From Chalara sp. BL73 (Eukaryota; Ascomycota; Leotiomycetes; Helotiales): 64,000 nucleotides of DNA. The notes beneath the pieces are model-generated. The model was not told where the DNA came from. It saw nothing but the letters and a program-made list of their open reading frames with translations, and made no database searches. Positions 33,287 to 45,111 of this stretch are shown here, in pieces (the stretch's first letter is position 1; each line of letters begins with the position of its first letter). The stretch lies in contig CAKJVC010000006.1 of assembly GCA_918026815.1 (NCBI GenBank), positions 558,001-622,000 on the forward strand, given 5' to 3'. Position numbers and translations under genes: made by a program.

Positions 33287-35860
33287 ATGGTGAATGTTTC
33301 TACATCAAGAACTTTGTTGATTTCGGGCCTGCTTGTATTCACTTTTTGGACTTTCTCTGCGTTCCGTCCATACCTCAGTCATGGCAAGCTGGTCTTGTTT
33401 TCAGCACCAGAGAGGTTCAGTGAGATTTCGATTCATGCCCCGAGAAAAAATGTGTGGGCAGATTTGACTCAAGATGAGGTCAAGGCTGTGAGAGAGTTTA
33501 TGTTTACTCGTACCGATCTGAACTTGACAAGATCGCGAGAACCTTTTCAGTGAGATTCTTTTGATTCAATGGGTCCTAAGGACATTAAAGGTTATAGTAG
33601 ACTGAACCCTTGCTTAGATTTGACAATAACATAAGACTGATTGAAGTTCTTCGGCCGAATAAGTCAGATGTGCTTGCATATCTGAATGGAAACTCGGCGC
33701 CACCAGTTAGATGGGCACGAGTGGTGATTAATGATGGAGTGAAAGAATATCCTCAAGTGACTAACTATATGGTTGGCCCACTGCCAATTGATAACTCAAC
33801 CAGGATAGAGCCTCTAATTTACTGCTTCAACTCAGACCGGAATTTCGTCTACAATCCAATGCCGACATATCCCGTTCTGGTCGAGTGGGTGATAACGTTC
33901 GCTCTAAACATCACAGATGTGCTGGAAGAGTTATTAGATGGAGTACATATCCGGGGCATTTCCAATAGGAACAATACTGACAGCTTGTGCAGACAGTTGA
34001 TCCACTGGATCCTACGTCGCCGGAAAATTTAGGACTAGCCACTAGCTTTACCTCACTGGAAGATCATAAGTTGACGATTTGGCTTCAATTCTACCGAGAT
34101 GATCCATATTCGGGAGCAGCGACACTTCTGCCTCAAGGGCTCTATGTCAAAGTTGGTTAGTATTTTATTTTCAATTAAAATGCACTTGAGCTCATTATTT
34201 ACAGAAATATCCACCAAAGACACAAATAATTGGAAGCCTTCGACATGTTATTACAACCGTGTTGTCTATGACTCAGTCAATGAGTTACGAAAAGCAATGA
34301 GGAAGACACATTTCAAGAAGACAGAAATCAATAGGCCCGGTGATTGGAGTAACACTGAGGACTTTGATGACAGGATCTCAAGTCGTGAAAAGCCGCCGCC
34401 ACTTATGATTCAGCCTCAAGGGTCAAGATTTCTTGTCGACAAGGAGCAAAAGTATGTCTCGTATATGGGGTACGAGTTCTATGTAACAACCGCAGCGGCC
34501 ACTGGCATGTCCTTATATGATATCCGATTTCATGGCGACAGCGTGATCTATGAAGTAGGCTTACAAGAAGCCATGGCTCATTATGCTGGAGATGATCCGC
34601 AACAAGGCGGGCTTGAATTTCTGGACACGACTTTCATGATGGGGGCCAATGTGCAAGAACTTGTGCCAGGATACGACTGCCCAGCATATGCAACCTTTCT
34701 CCCCGCTACTTTCAGTGTGGGTGACTCGACAGTGACAAAGGAGAATACTATTTGTATTTTGGAGTACACAAGCGATCATGTTCTTCAACGCCACTCAGGC
34801 ATGGAACATGTCACAGTTTCAAGAAATTCCTACCTGATAGTCAGGTCTGTGTCTACGATGGGAAATTATGATTATACTATAGATTATATTTTCTATCTGG
34901 ATGGTACAATTGAGGTGAAGGTCCGAGCGAGCGGCTACATCTTTGCTGCCTTCTGGGCCAACGGGCAAGAAGACGAATATGGATATAGAATCCACGATGC
35001 CATAGCTTCAAGCATGCACGATCATGTACTCAATTTTAAGGCTGATCTAGACATCGTGGGGACTTCCAATACTCTGAAGCGTGTGGGTATAGAGCCCACC
35101 ACCAAACATTACCCATGGGATGATGTGAAACAACGGAATACTATGCACCTTGTGGAAAGACTTGTTGAAACTGAAACAGGCATAGATTGGCCGAAGAATG
35201 CAGCTGAAATGTTGGTTGTAACGAACGATAACAAGACGAATGCATGGGGAGAGATTAGAGGATATCGTATTGCGCCGGGAACGGGAATGGGGAACCCTTC
35301 TCATTTGACTATCCTGAATTCAACAACTTTGGGCATATCTGCTGAATGGGCTAATCGAGATTTATGGGTTCTCAAGAGAAAGGATACAGAGCCTATGAGT
35401 GCATCTGCGTTGAACTATTTCGATCCCAAGGACCCTTTGGTAGATTTCAGCAAGTTCATTGACGGAGAAGATATCGTGAACGAAGATCTGTAGGTGCAAA
35501 CGGGGTTTCCCTGATCCAAAGTCCTTACTGAAAAAAACCAGTGTTATATACTTCAACCTCGGATCTCATCATATTCCTCACTCTGGCGACATTCCAAATA
35601 CGTTGATGCATACCTCTGCATCTTCGATCATGTTCACACCTTTCAACTTCAATGATAGAGACCCGAGCCGGCGCTCAGCTCAAGGAGTTCGGGTTGGTAG
35701 AAAGGGCAAAGCAGCTATTCCACGATATTTTGGTGCTACTTACAGCAAAGGAATTCAAGTACCTCGCGGCGACCTAGAACCGGATCTTACCCAACACCAT
35801 GGTTCACAGGCGAATCCTGCTTTTGGAAAGACCTGGCATCCAGGAAACCCTGGATTTTAA
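33287..35860 (+). CDS. copper amine oxidase
   Basis: Five exons, 33287-33549, 33618-33942, 33993-34155, 34205-35489 and 35542-35860, give 784 residues, with all junctions in phase. A hydrophobic stretch near residues 8-30 acts as signal peptide or anchor, so the enzyme is probably secreted or membrane-tethered. Catalytic features are intact: the topaquinone precursor Tyr in MGNYDY (about residue 472, codon 34867), the copper ligands in HDH (about 522 and 524) and a third His in HHIPH after the last intron, and the likely catalytic base Asp in LDTTFMMG (about 391). These oxidise primary amines to aldehydes with release of ammonia and hydrogen peroxide. Length fits the family. Substrate cannot be told. 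Confidence 0.95.
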
Positions 35861-35967
35861 TGTATTTCTCATTGGTACAACACATCTAAGACAAAGCAAC
35901 ACTGTGGTTATTTTCGATTATGTTCCGGGAAGACATTAGTAAAAGCCATAATTGGTAGACATCAAAT

Positions 35968-36663
35968 CTACCTAGGATACCTTACCATCCAAGCTCGACT
36001 ATATAACCCCTCACCACCGTACTTCGTCAAATCCGTGTCATGCCTCTCTACCACCTTCCACCCATTCTTCTCATAAGTCTTCACTGCCTGTGGTGTACTC
36101 AAACACCACCATTTCGCTGCCAGCTCATCAGCTGACTTTTTTCCTTGATCCAATAATGATGTCGCAACGCCTTGGCGCTGATACTCTGGATGCACGAAAC
36201 AGAATGAAAGATCTGCACCGTCATTAGCTCCTCCCCTCTTTCACTCTCAGTGAGAGAAAGGCTATTTACGCATATCCCGCTCTTCATTAACGTCCCTCTC
36301 ATACGCCGGCGCCGACCCGGCCTGCTTCGCATCAAACAAATCCCTATTAACGCCAGGGATCGGTGGCAAGCCTTCATCTCCCTTCTTCTTCTCGACTTCG
36401 ATTTTCCTTGGTAGCCTCCAGGTAGCGAACCCAACAATGCGTCCATCTTTGGAAACATCAACGGCTTTATACGTCACCTGGTATTCCTTGATCACGGGCG
36501 TGAAGAGGAAAAGAGCGACTTTATCGTGCGTTCCTTCTTCCGCGCCACTCCAGACCAAATGGTGCGCGATATCCGAGCCAGAGAATGAGGCGGTCATTAT
36601 ATTTGCCAGAGCTGGGCCATCATCATTGGTCGCCAGCAGGAGGATTATGTTTGGTGGTAACAT
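35968..36663 (-). CDS. GNAT-family N-acetyltransferase
   Basis: Two exons, 36663-36270 and 36212-35968, 212 residues. The junction gives His (C|AT) and rebuilds the core beta-strand LSFCFVHPEYQRQGVA. The Q/R-x-x-G-x-A/G acetyl-CoA loop is visible as YQRQGVATSLL. The N-terminal half has the typical start ATNDDGPALANIMTASFSG and a strand VGFATWRLPR; a basic linker precedes the junction. GNAT enzymes move acetyl from acetyl-CoA to amines; the substrate is not predictable here. The gene ends 107 bases from the convergent amine oxidase gene. A link in amine metabolism is conceivable but unsupported. Confidence 0.9.
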
Positions 36664-37145
36664 TTGAGTTGAGGTTATTCGTAAGCGAGAGGAAAAGGGG
36701 GAGAAATAAGGTTCTAGATACACTCAACAATGTCTTGAGGTCTTGATTTTTGGATCTTTTTAAATTTTGAAATGTGGAGGCTTGTATTTCACACTATAGT
36801 TTATGAGTCACAGGTCTGGAATAGGAAGGAGGGGTAGTCTGTGCCGCCGTCGGGATCGATATCGGGTGTGTATTGGCTGGATAGTACGATGACTGAGGAG
36901 GTTACACAATTATATTCATGACCACTGACTGAGTCAGTAGATTTCGAAAATATCAATTACGGCCGTTAGCAGCCACTCTATAACTATTTGTTCATTCTAT
37001 TTTGCCTAGCTTTCAAATATCAAAATAACCACATTTAGCCGCCTGAGGACAAAGAAAAAGTTGAAACATTGAGGCTTCGACAATGTCGTGGTTATCACAA
37101 TCCCTTGCCAATGGCTTTTATCGTTGGCCTCTCGCAGGAACTCAC
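36664..37145. other. intergenic
   Basis: Promoter of the GNAT gene (-) and the downstream end of the decayed WSC/Ser-rich locus (-). No gene recognised. Confidence 0.55.
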
Positions 37146-39379
37146 GTAATCTGGTAGTGACCCGTATCGAAACCAATGTTATCAAAGTAAAATGTGCGGC
37201 TGCTGCTACTTCCGTCACAGACATCGCGGATATTGAACTTGTCATCCTGATACTGGCCGAGTCAAGCTTCCTGTACTCTCCGTCCAGGATGTGGACTTAA
37301 TTTCAGACTTCTTCGCGAGCTGTGCGATGGGCGTGCTGTAGTCTTCTGTTGCGATGTAGAAGGCGAGATCACACTTTGTGCCTGTGGTAGTGGTGCGGCG
37401 AGAGTACTATTTTTATCGGTTAGTTGAGTTTTCAAGTGGAGAGATGTGAGGAGGCGGGGAGAGTAAATAAGTACACCACTAAAGTAGTAGACAGTGTTCT
37501 TGCAGACGGTGATGTACTGATCAAACCAGCCTCCCTGGGTTTACGTTGTCGTCGGTCAAGAAGAAGTCCTAGATAAAGTCGAGCTAGAGGAGCGTGAGTC
37601 GTCAGAAGAGCCTGTTAACTTGGAGGAGCTCGTCTGTATATAGCAGTTAGCAAACCGTATATCAATTCCTGGAAGCTCTTACTTTCGCGGCTTTTGTTGT
37701 CGTAGGTCGCGAGCTAAAGCTCAACAGGCTTGAAGATCTCTTCTATATATTGTAGTCAGCATTTTATATCAATTTATATTGGAGCTATTACTATAGTTTA
37801 TAAGCTGCGAGGAGCTGCTACATGACCTAGACGAGCTTGAGATCCTGGAGGCAGAGGCTTTGGAGGCAGAAGTGCTTATGGTCTTGGAGCTGAACGTTTT
37901 GACGCTTGACGTTTTAGCACTTGGGGCTTTAATACTTAGCGTTTTGAAGGCTGAAATATTGGAGCTTGTGGGTTTAGAGGTCGAGGTGCTTGACTTGTAG
38001 TTTGTTGTTCTAGAGCTTATAGTTTTAACACTTGACGCTTTGGAGGTCGAGGTGTTTGAAACTTTAGAGCTAATCTTGGAGCCTGTAGCTTTGGAGCTCG
38101 AGAGCTTAGACGTCGAGGTGCTTAAAATTTGGGTGCTTGATTTAGAACTTGAAGTTTTAGCGCCTAACGACTTGGAACTTAAAATTTTGAAAGTTGAAAT
38201 TTTGGAGCTTGAGGCTTTAAATACTAAAGTATTAGCACTTGGTGTTTTGAAGCTTGAATTTAACGGACATAACGAGCTTTTTTTGATTATAGTAGTAAGC
38301 AAGAAGAAGCATCAGTTTTTAAAAAGCGTTTACTTTCGTTGCTATAAGTTGCGAAGTACTGTATAATGATAGGGTAGAAAAAATTGAAAAGCTGGATAAT
38401 TTTGTTTGTATGTAATAGTTAGCAAGCTTTTGTGCTAGTATATAAAAAGTTATTTACTTTCGTGGTCGTAGATCGGAAGTTCTAGACGAGCATGTTGAAT
38501 TTGAGCCTAAGCCTAACGGCGCTGAAATTCTCGAAAACGACGACTTTTATATAATACATCAAGAAAATTTCAGTGAGTAGTACGAGAAATTGAAGACTTA
38601 CTGTGGCGGTTGTTTGCCGAGAGGATGTGCTAGATGAGATCTTTGACGACCTTCAGGAATTCCGTGATGATGTTTGGATAATATAGTTAGGAAGTCTTTA
38701 AAATATGTTAAGATGACTTTCTGTAGTTATCATAAGCCGTAAGGATTTGCTGGATAAGGAGAACTTGGAACTGGATAAGCTTTTAATAAATTCAATGATG
38801 ATATTAACGTCTGGTAAAGTGTTAGTCTTTAGATATTGGCCAAAATGTTGATATTTTACTGTTGTGTTGTTGACGGCCGAGATATAGTTCTGCACGATGA
38901 AGCTCTTGACTTGGATGACCTGAGGGAGCTGGAGGACGAGGAGCTCGACGCCTGTGCTGCGGATGTTCACGTTTAAAACTAGATTAGCTTGCCCGCAAAA
39001 AGCTATCCCGGAGCACACTTTACAATTTTGAAGTGGGGTGCGAGTGTGTAAGGATTGGAGAACCTTGAGGTGCTCGAGAGACTTGAACGTTCTGGGCATT
39101 TGGAATACTTGGGTGGTTCCGAAGGCTCTGGGTGTTTGGAATACTTGTGTAAGGTGGATAGAGTAGTGTGGCACAAATCAGCTCCTATTGATACGAAGAC
39201 TAATCTCTACCTCTTCTACTACGTCCCGAGTTTCCTGCTTATACCCTCCGTACCCCTGGCCAACCATTAACTGCCGAAACCTAAAGCTTCTACATTATTA
39301 CGCTCTAGCACATGACATTCATGCGCCTGACAACTTGGTGGCCCTGAATGCTTCGACGACGACGTAGAGCGTTTGACCT
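37146..39379 (-). pseudogene. Ser-rich mini-exon array with beta-sandwich remnant
   Basis: Reading down the minus strand, Ser/Thr/Lys-rich coding blocks are separated by intron-like elements with GT-AG ends and CTAAC/CTGAC branch sites: 39425-39378, 38859-38811, 38601-38544, 38457-38392 (or to 38359), 38333-38277, 37791-37743, 37682-37634 and 37474-37407. Four are 48-49 nt. Blocks end alike, for example ISRPSTT, FSSRPTTT and SS-stop-PTTT. The last two blocks (about 37540-37475 and 37406-37146) encode a Cys-containing domain with FDQYITVCKNTVYYFS, KCDLAFYIATED and FYFDNIGFDTG, resembling the galactose-binding-like modules that end many fungal Ser-rich secreted proteins. Stops at 37556-37558 and 37541-37543 and a frameshift near 37240-37260 break it. 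Probably the former C-terminal part of the WSC gene just upstream. Confidence 0.6.
37790..38276. repeat. degenerate Ser/Lys-coding tandem repeat
   Basis: A long block of imperfect short units that read on the minus strand as SSSKxSxxK and TSTSKxSS peptides for about 160 residues. On the plus strand the same DNA reads as a Leu/Glu/Val-rich frame, an artefact of the repeat. It is the largest block of the mini-exon array. Confidence 0.75.
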
Positions 39380-39410
39380 GGAAGGGTTAACTTGTATTTT
39401 CGGTGAAAAT

Positions 39411-40314
39411 CTAACATGAGTTTACTGGATAAGGTACAATAGTAGGTATAATTTTCGCTATTGAAGAGATCGATATTTTGCTATGTTGATAGACATTAAT
39501 CCTGAATCCAGCGCCACAAGTCTCGGCAGAATTGCCTGCACAGGGAAAATTGCAGTCGGAATCACGCGTCAAGGTTGCATGTGCTTCAAGATTGTTGCCA
39601 CAATAGCACTATAGGTTGTTAAAAGGGGAGCAGTCTACAAGGGTATCGATTCCTACTTCTCTGCCATACTCCAGTCCAAAGTATTTGAAGTTGTCACAGA
39701 CTGTAGCACAATATTCTACAGTCATGTGGTCGGTAGAGGATTGCCCTTCAGAAAGAGCTCGTCCATATGAGTGGTAATTGTCGACATGACAGCCAAGAGA
39801 GCTGAATATTCTGGTTGGGACAGGGACAACAGCCGAAGCTGTTTCAGTAGCCCCTAGGATTCGCTGCTGATATTGCCATTAATCACTCGCTATGGGATAA
39901 TATTCAAGGTACTACAGAACTTACAAAGATATTGAGATGGTTGCCGCCACCACATGTCTTCGTTTTGTCTCCAGGACAAGCAACATTGCATTTCGACGAC
40001 TCTGCATGATTACTTCCACTATTAATCTTATTGCCGCAATAGCACTCCCTGCCGTATTCAACGCCAAAATACATGTAGTACACACGGTTTCTACTGCAGT
40101 AATCCGCGCATTTTTGGACTGTAAGCCCATCTGAGAAGTAAGAGTCCTCTGAGAGCGCCCGAGTGTTGGTTGCCTCGGTGAAACAGTCCAAGTATGTCCA
40201 TCCAAGAGGAGCGTAATCAATTGGAACAGCCGCAGCATCAAGTACTTTTGCGGGTGAGGAGACCGCACCTCCGACGAGGGCGATCGCTGCTACGAGCGCG
40301 TTTTGTGACAGCAT
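39411..40314 (-). CDS. secreted protein with two WSC domains
   Basis: Three exons, 40314-39925, 39866-39657 and 39608-39411, 265 residues; both junctions are phase 0 and the second joins YGRE to CYCGN within a WSC core. Residues 1-19 are a signal peptide (MLSQNALVAAIALVGGAVS). WSC 1 spans about residues 36-128 and WSC 2 about 150-226, each with all eight Cys. WSC domains bind cell-wall glycans and occur in stress sensors and secreted glycan-binding proteins. No transmembrane segment is present in this model. The TAG at 39411-39413 may not be the true end: a 48-nt intron (39425-39378) would skip it and continue into the Ser-rich array downstream. Confidence 0.85.
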
Positions 40315-41371
40315 CTTGAATTTTTAGGAGAGTCTTGATAATCTAAGGAAAATGTGAAAGAAGAAAATTGCTGCATGAAGAGAAGGACCTATAAAAGAGG
40401 AAGTCCCTTAGTGCTTTAAAATAATCCTAACGGATAGGAAATGCATGACGCTTGACGTGATGTACATCTCGATGTTTCTTGAAAGCCATGATTTGAAGTC
40501 TAGAATGTTTAATAGACTTACTCCGAGCAGGAGTTTGCCTTGAGAGACAGAGTACTCGAAATGACTGAACTCTAATTCAAAGCTGAAGTTTTTCTAAAAA
40601 AAAAAGGGGGGGGGGGATGGCCATGGCCATGACTGGTTAGCCTGTTATGGATATACTAGAGATGAACCTCTTGACAAGTAGGGTAAAAATGAGAACTATC
40701 GAACTTCACAACTATCCACGAACATATGATAATATGATATAATTTCTTGGATTCAAATACGTGATTAAGATTAGAATACCTTCATGTGATAAGCTAAGTA
40801 AAACAGCTGTTTTAGTCCCTAGTAGGATGAGCGTCTGATTCAGACGGTGAAAAGAAAAGCGTAGAGACACATTAAGGTTTATATGATGGTCTCGTCCGTT
40901 CGTGACGGCCAAAAAAAAAGTCTAACATTAGAAAGAGCAACCTAAAATTGGTATGGTAGGAAAGGAAAAGGCCATACCACACTCAGACTCAGCTCTACTG
41001 TGCTCGGGAGAGGTTTGATTGATAGAAGTAACGTTAAGTTAATATGGGAGAAGTGACGTAAGCGAAGACTGCTTGGTTGAGATAATACTTGGCGTCCATA
41101 AGAAGCCAATCATATATCACCTGCTTCTCGATCACGAGCTTTTAGTCAGCGCCAAGAATCCACTTCCCGAATCACCAAACACGTCATGCAGACAGTGATG
41201 ATTCAGTTCCATTTCCATCCAACTCAAAAATTAGCTTCTGTGAGTATGTTGGACACTCCTAAGATCTGAGCCTTCGTTTTGATACGCCTACTAGTTGCTT
41301 GATGTGTAGTAAAGTTAAAAAGAAATTATTCAGATCAAACAGATCACCACCTAACCTTAAGCATCAACGGG
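40315..41371. other. divergent intergenic region
   Basis: AT-rich, with promoters of the WSC gene (-) and the DUF3818 gene (+). An A-run followed by a G-run lies at 40596-40616. No gene recognised. Confidence 0.6.
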
Positions 41372-43730
41372 ATGGGAACATCGTTATCAGCTGCTCAAAC
41401 AGCGGCACTATTTGATATCCTTTCACATCATAACACATATAGTGAGATCCGAGACTTCAGGTCGTCCGGAAGTTTAAATCATTATGGGCCTCCATTTGCA
41501 GCCGAGAAGAACAAACAATCGACCTCTCCAGCTCTCCAGAGTCTGCTCGCCAAGTTTGGCTTAAACTTACCTGGCCTGAGAGATGTACCTGAGGACTTTT
41601 GGAAGGCCCAGGTTGGTCAGATGATCGAGGCACTTGAAGTTGCAAATCTCAGTGAGAGTTATGACAAAGGTGCCGTTGGAAGTAGAAGGACCCTCGCTAC
41701 AGCAGTATCTGCCTTGCTGGAATATCCCGTACGCGGTACTACAGGAGGATTCCCCAAGATCCGGGGTTTAAATAAAAAATATGACCTTTCAGCAGCTCAG
41801 GATCTCTCACGAGCTTTTCATGATTTTATGGATGGAGCCGTCTATGGAAATCTACTGGAAGAGCTTGTGGAGAAGACAGCTGTAACGGATCGCATTACCG
41901 ATCATGAGCCTCTCACGCAGGCTCTACATGAGTTTGTGCTTGTCAAGTGAGCTTCTGTCAGCGTTCTCCGCAGGAGCTCCCTCGGAGCCCCCTCTATTCC
42001 ACGCTAACATGAGATTTTAGTATGGCATCTTTCCTCCATTTCATTATTATCCTCTCGCCAAAAGGACAATATCTTTTGAAATTGCTTGGAAATGTCAATA
42101 AGCTTGTTCCTTACGCAATCATCCGCCAAACCTTGAAAATTGGAAATGTTGCGACGATGATAAATGCTATGGTGCGAGTTATCTTGGCGAAGTTGAGCGT
42201 TACCAGCGTTACGAACTGGCTAGGAATTACTCAGAATGAGGATCGTGGGTTGAATTTGATGCAGCAGTAAGTCACTTTCGACGGGACTTAGGTACCCTGG
42301 TATCCACATTTCCCTTATCCATATTCGTATTTCCCGTGATACGCCTCTCCGTCGAGGTAATGCCACCAATGCAATGTTGCCAGGACCCCCAACTGCATGA
42401 GCTCGAGGTTATCTCGAGATTCGCAGATGCCAATGGAGCTCATCTCGTATCCCAAAAGCACCTTGACCTATAATCAGTGTACATCTGAATTTCGAGATAA
42501 AAGCTGACGCGATATAGGATCATCTCAACTGTTCTAACGTGGGACTTAAAAGACTTGAAAGGCAAAGCAGTGAAGATCGAGGCTGATTCTGGAAGCCCTA
42601 GCAAGAGTCAATTGGAGTGCCTTCGAGCATACATCGAAATGCCTCAACAGGAACAAGATAAATTACGTGACGAGAGTCGTGAGTAAATCTGATCTCTATT
42701 TTGGGCCTTAATTTAACTTGATGTAGAAAAGTCATCACTTTCAATCGTCATCACGATTCTTGCGGCTGCTTCACAGCCGACAGATCTTTCTGAAGCGAGC
42801 CATGGGCTAGCTCTTGAATATCTGAATATAATCCTCTCTATCAGAGACCGTAAGGAAATCATCCGCGTTCTTTGTGAAAGCAACCCCGACCACTTGACCA
42901 TAGCTGTCCGTTCGATTGTGACCGCATACGAACCTGTCATTCGCAACATCCATAATGCAGTCGATCTCTCTGATACTGTATCCGATTTTCAAGCCTTTCT
43001 CCAAGATATGATCAAGATTGGGAGGATTCCACCCCCAGAAAAGGATGGCGAGATAATCAGCCCTACCGTGGGGGACTTTGTACAACTTCTAAAAAAGCAT
43101 CAATACTCATGCCATAAATTTCTTCACCAGTGCTGCAAGAATGGAAAAGAATTGACAACGTGGTATTTGGAGTGGGCCAAATCAGCAAGTCAACAATTCC
43201 GCCAAGAAAGCTCGTCTGAGCCAAAGTATGAGGCAGCTGGAAACCTCACCGTGCCCTTAAATGAGATGTTTAGTAAGCTTTCCCCAGAGAAGAAGGAAGT
43301 CATTCTCCCCATCCTCGAAGCCCGAAGCAAATATCTGGATGAGATGCACTCTACATCACAAGCACGACTCCAGGCTGTTCTTCAGTCGCCGACCTCGAAC
43401 AATCCTACAGTTGTCAAAGTACTATCGCCTACTAGTGCCTCACGCGCTTCTAGCCGTGCACCATCTCCCTGCCCGCCTATCACAATAGTGCAACCACGTT
43501 CTTCACGAACACAAGATTATGGACCAGGCGCATATCTGGCGCGGTGGCAAGACCTTTTAGACAATACTGCATTGACGCCTCAATTACTGAGTGGGGCAGA
43601 TGCGAGCACAGAAGGGAAATCTGAAGTGGACAAGCGTTGCTTGTCCACTGGGCCAGACGTCAAAGCAGTCATCGAGGAATTCGGTCCAGAGTTCCGGGAA
43701 CTTCTTGCGGTGAAGAGCCTCTATTGGTGA
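41372..43730 (+). CDS. PX-associated (PXB/DUF3818) protein
   Basis: Four exons, 41372-41946, 42021-42266, 42518-42678 and 42727-43730, 661 residues, all junctions in phase. The N-terminus (ALFDILSHHNTYSEIRDF, then YGPPF and LPGLRDVPEDFW) resembles the PX-associated PXB region. The stretch after the first intron (FLHFIIILSPKGQYLLKLLG, then IPY-like VPYAIIRQTLKIGNVATMINAMVR) is the DUF3818 core. A Ser/Pro/Arg linker and a conserved-looking tail follow. In yeast Ypr097w these regions flank a lipid-binding PX domain; I see no PX domain here. A role at endosomal or contact-site membranes is inferred from the family. The second intron, 251 nt, is unusually long for this window. Confidence 0.8.
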
Positions 43731-45111
43731 AGCTCGAAATCGACCATCACGTCTAAGCATTGGCCGGACCTACAGTACAGTACGCAAGTTCAAATAGAGT
43801 AGATTAGGTGTCTTACGTTTGATTCAATTGCGATGTAAGCAACCTCAGAGTTACTGTAAGATCATGGTTTCATTGGACAGAAAAGTGGACGGGCATATCT
43901 GGCAAGGGCCATCAGTCAATACAGTACGAACCAACCAACTGGCGACTGCGAGCTAGACCAGTTAGCCGTTGAAGCGCACTTTAGCCGTGTGAATGGCGAA
44001 AGTGAACTTCCCTGTCAAAAGCTTATGATTGGGGCCGAGATCTTACTTGCATATGACAGCAAGGTTGCGCCAGGGGTTTGCGCCACAGCCGTGCATTTCG
44101 CCAACCAGGATATTTGAAGCTGAAGAAGAATGTCTGGTTGTACAGTGTATTCTAACATCTCCCATAATTGGCACAGAGCTGTTTTGTGTATTCACCCAGC
44201 CTATAGTAAAACGAATCAAATTTGCTGATGTCTTTATGTGAGTTTCATGATGTTGTGTCTGCGCGAAACATGTATCTTTCATCCACCAAAAATGCTTCGA
44301 GAAAATTCGCGGCGTCCCATGAGGCTTAGTGGCGTTACATTTCATTTGTATGCTCATCTATCATACTATTTTAGGACGTTTGGCTTGTGATACTATACAT
44401 TACTAGGCACAGCTATCACAACTAGCGGCCACAGTGGTACTGTATTGTCATACGTACAGAACAACCCGATCGCAGGAAACTGCAGCTGTGCTGCAAGGTC
44501 CGTATGAACTAATGTTAATGTTTGAGGGGTATGCTAATGAGAAGGGTTGGAGCTGTAACCGTTCGTAGGTCAGAGGATTTACCACACGGCAGCTCTCACC
44601 TACCCTACTTGTCAAAATACTACCCTCCAGGCAAGCTAGATGTGGCCCAGCAGGTTACTTTACCACTCCTCCAATCAATCAATCAATCAATCACTACCAT
44701 TGTCACCCAGTACAGAGAGCACCAGTGACAGCTACCCATACCATGACGGTTATGCCGATCTAATTATCTTGTTCATCCTGCACTCTGTTTCAATTTGTTT
44801 CGCGCTGATTTCGTTCTGCGCTGATTTCGTTCTGTACTTCCGCGTCGCATCCTATTCTACAGCACAGGCCTGTATTGCACACGTGCATCGAACCCATCTG
44901 TTAATTTCCCGATCTGCAAACAGCCTACGGTATCTCTCTGATCCACTGTACTGTTAGGTTATCCCCAGGCGTGCACGTCCACAACCATCCCAGGGCTTAG
45001 CCATCCGTCACATAATAATAGAACGTTGCGCCCCACGACGGTTCATCCCTCCTCTCCTCTTCGTCCCATATCTTTTGATTTCCCCAAGGTCGGCGGAGGA
45101 GGGAAGAAGCG
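43731..45111. other. intergenic
   Basis: About 1.4 kb with no supported gene; contains a short CAAT tetranucleotide array. Confidence 0.6.
44672..44692. repeat. CAAT tetranucleotide array
   Basis: Five tandem copies of CAAT, noncoding. Confidence 0.9.

Noticed and set aside
38040..38366. Plus-strand Leu/Glu-rich frame that looks like a leucine-rich repeat protein
   Set aside because: It is the complement of the Ser/Lys-coding repeat; the spacing is set by that repeat and no LRR consensus is present.
37634..39425. CRISPR-like spacing of repeated elements
   Set aside because: The repeated elements are degenerate, carry splice signals and separate coding blocks; the genome is eukaryotic.
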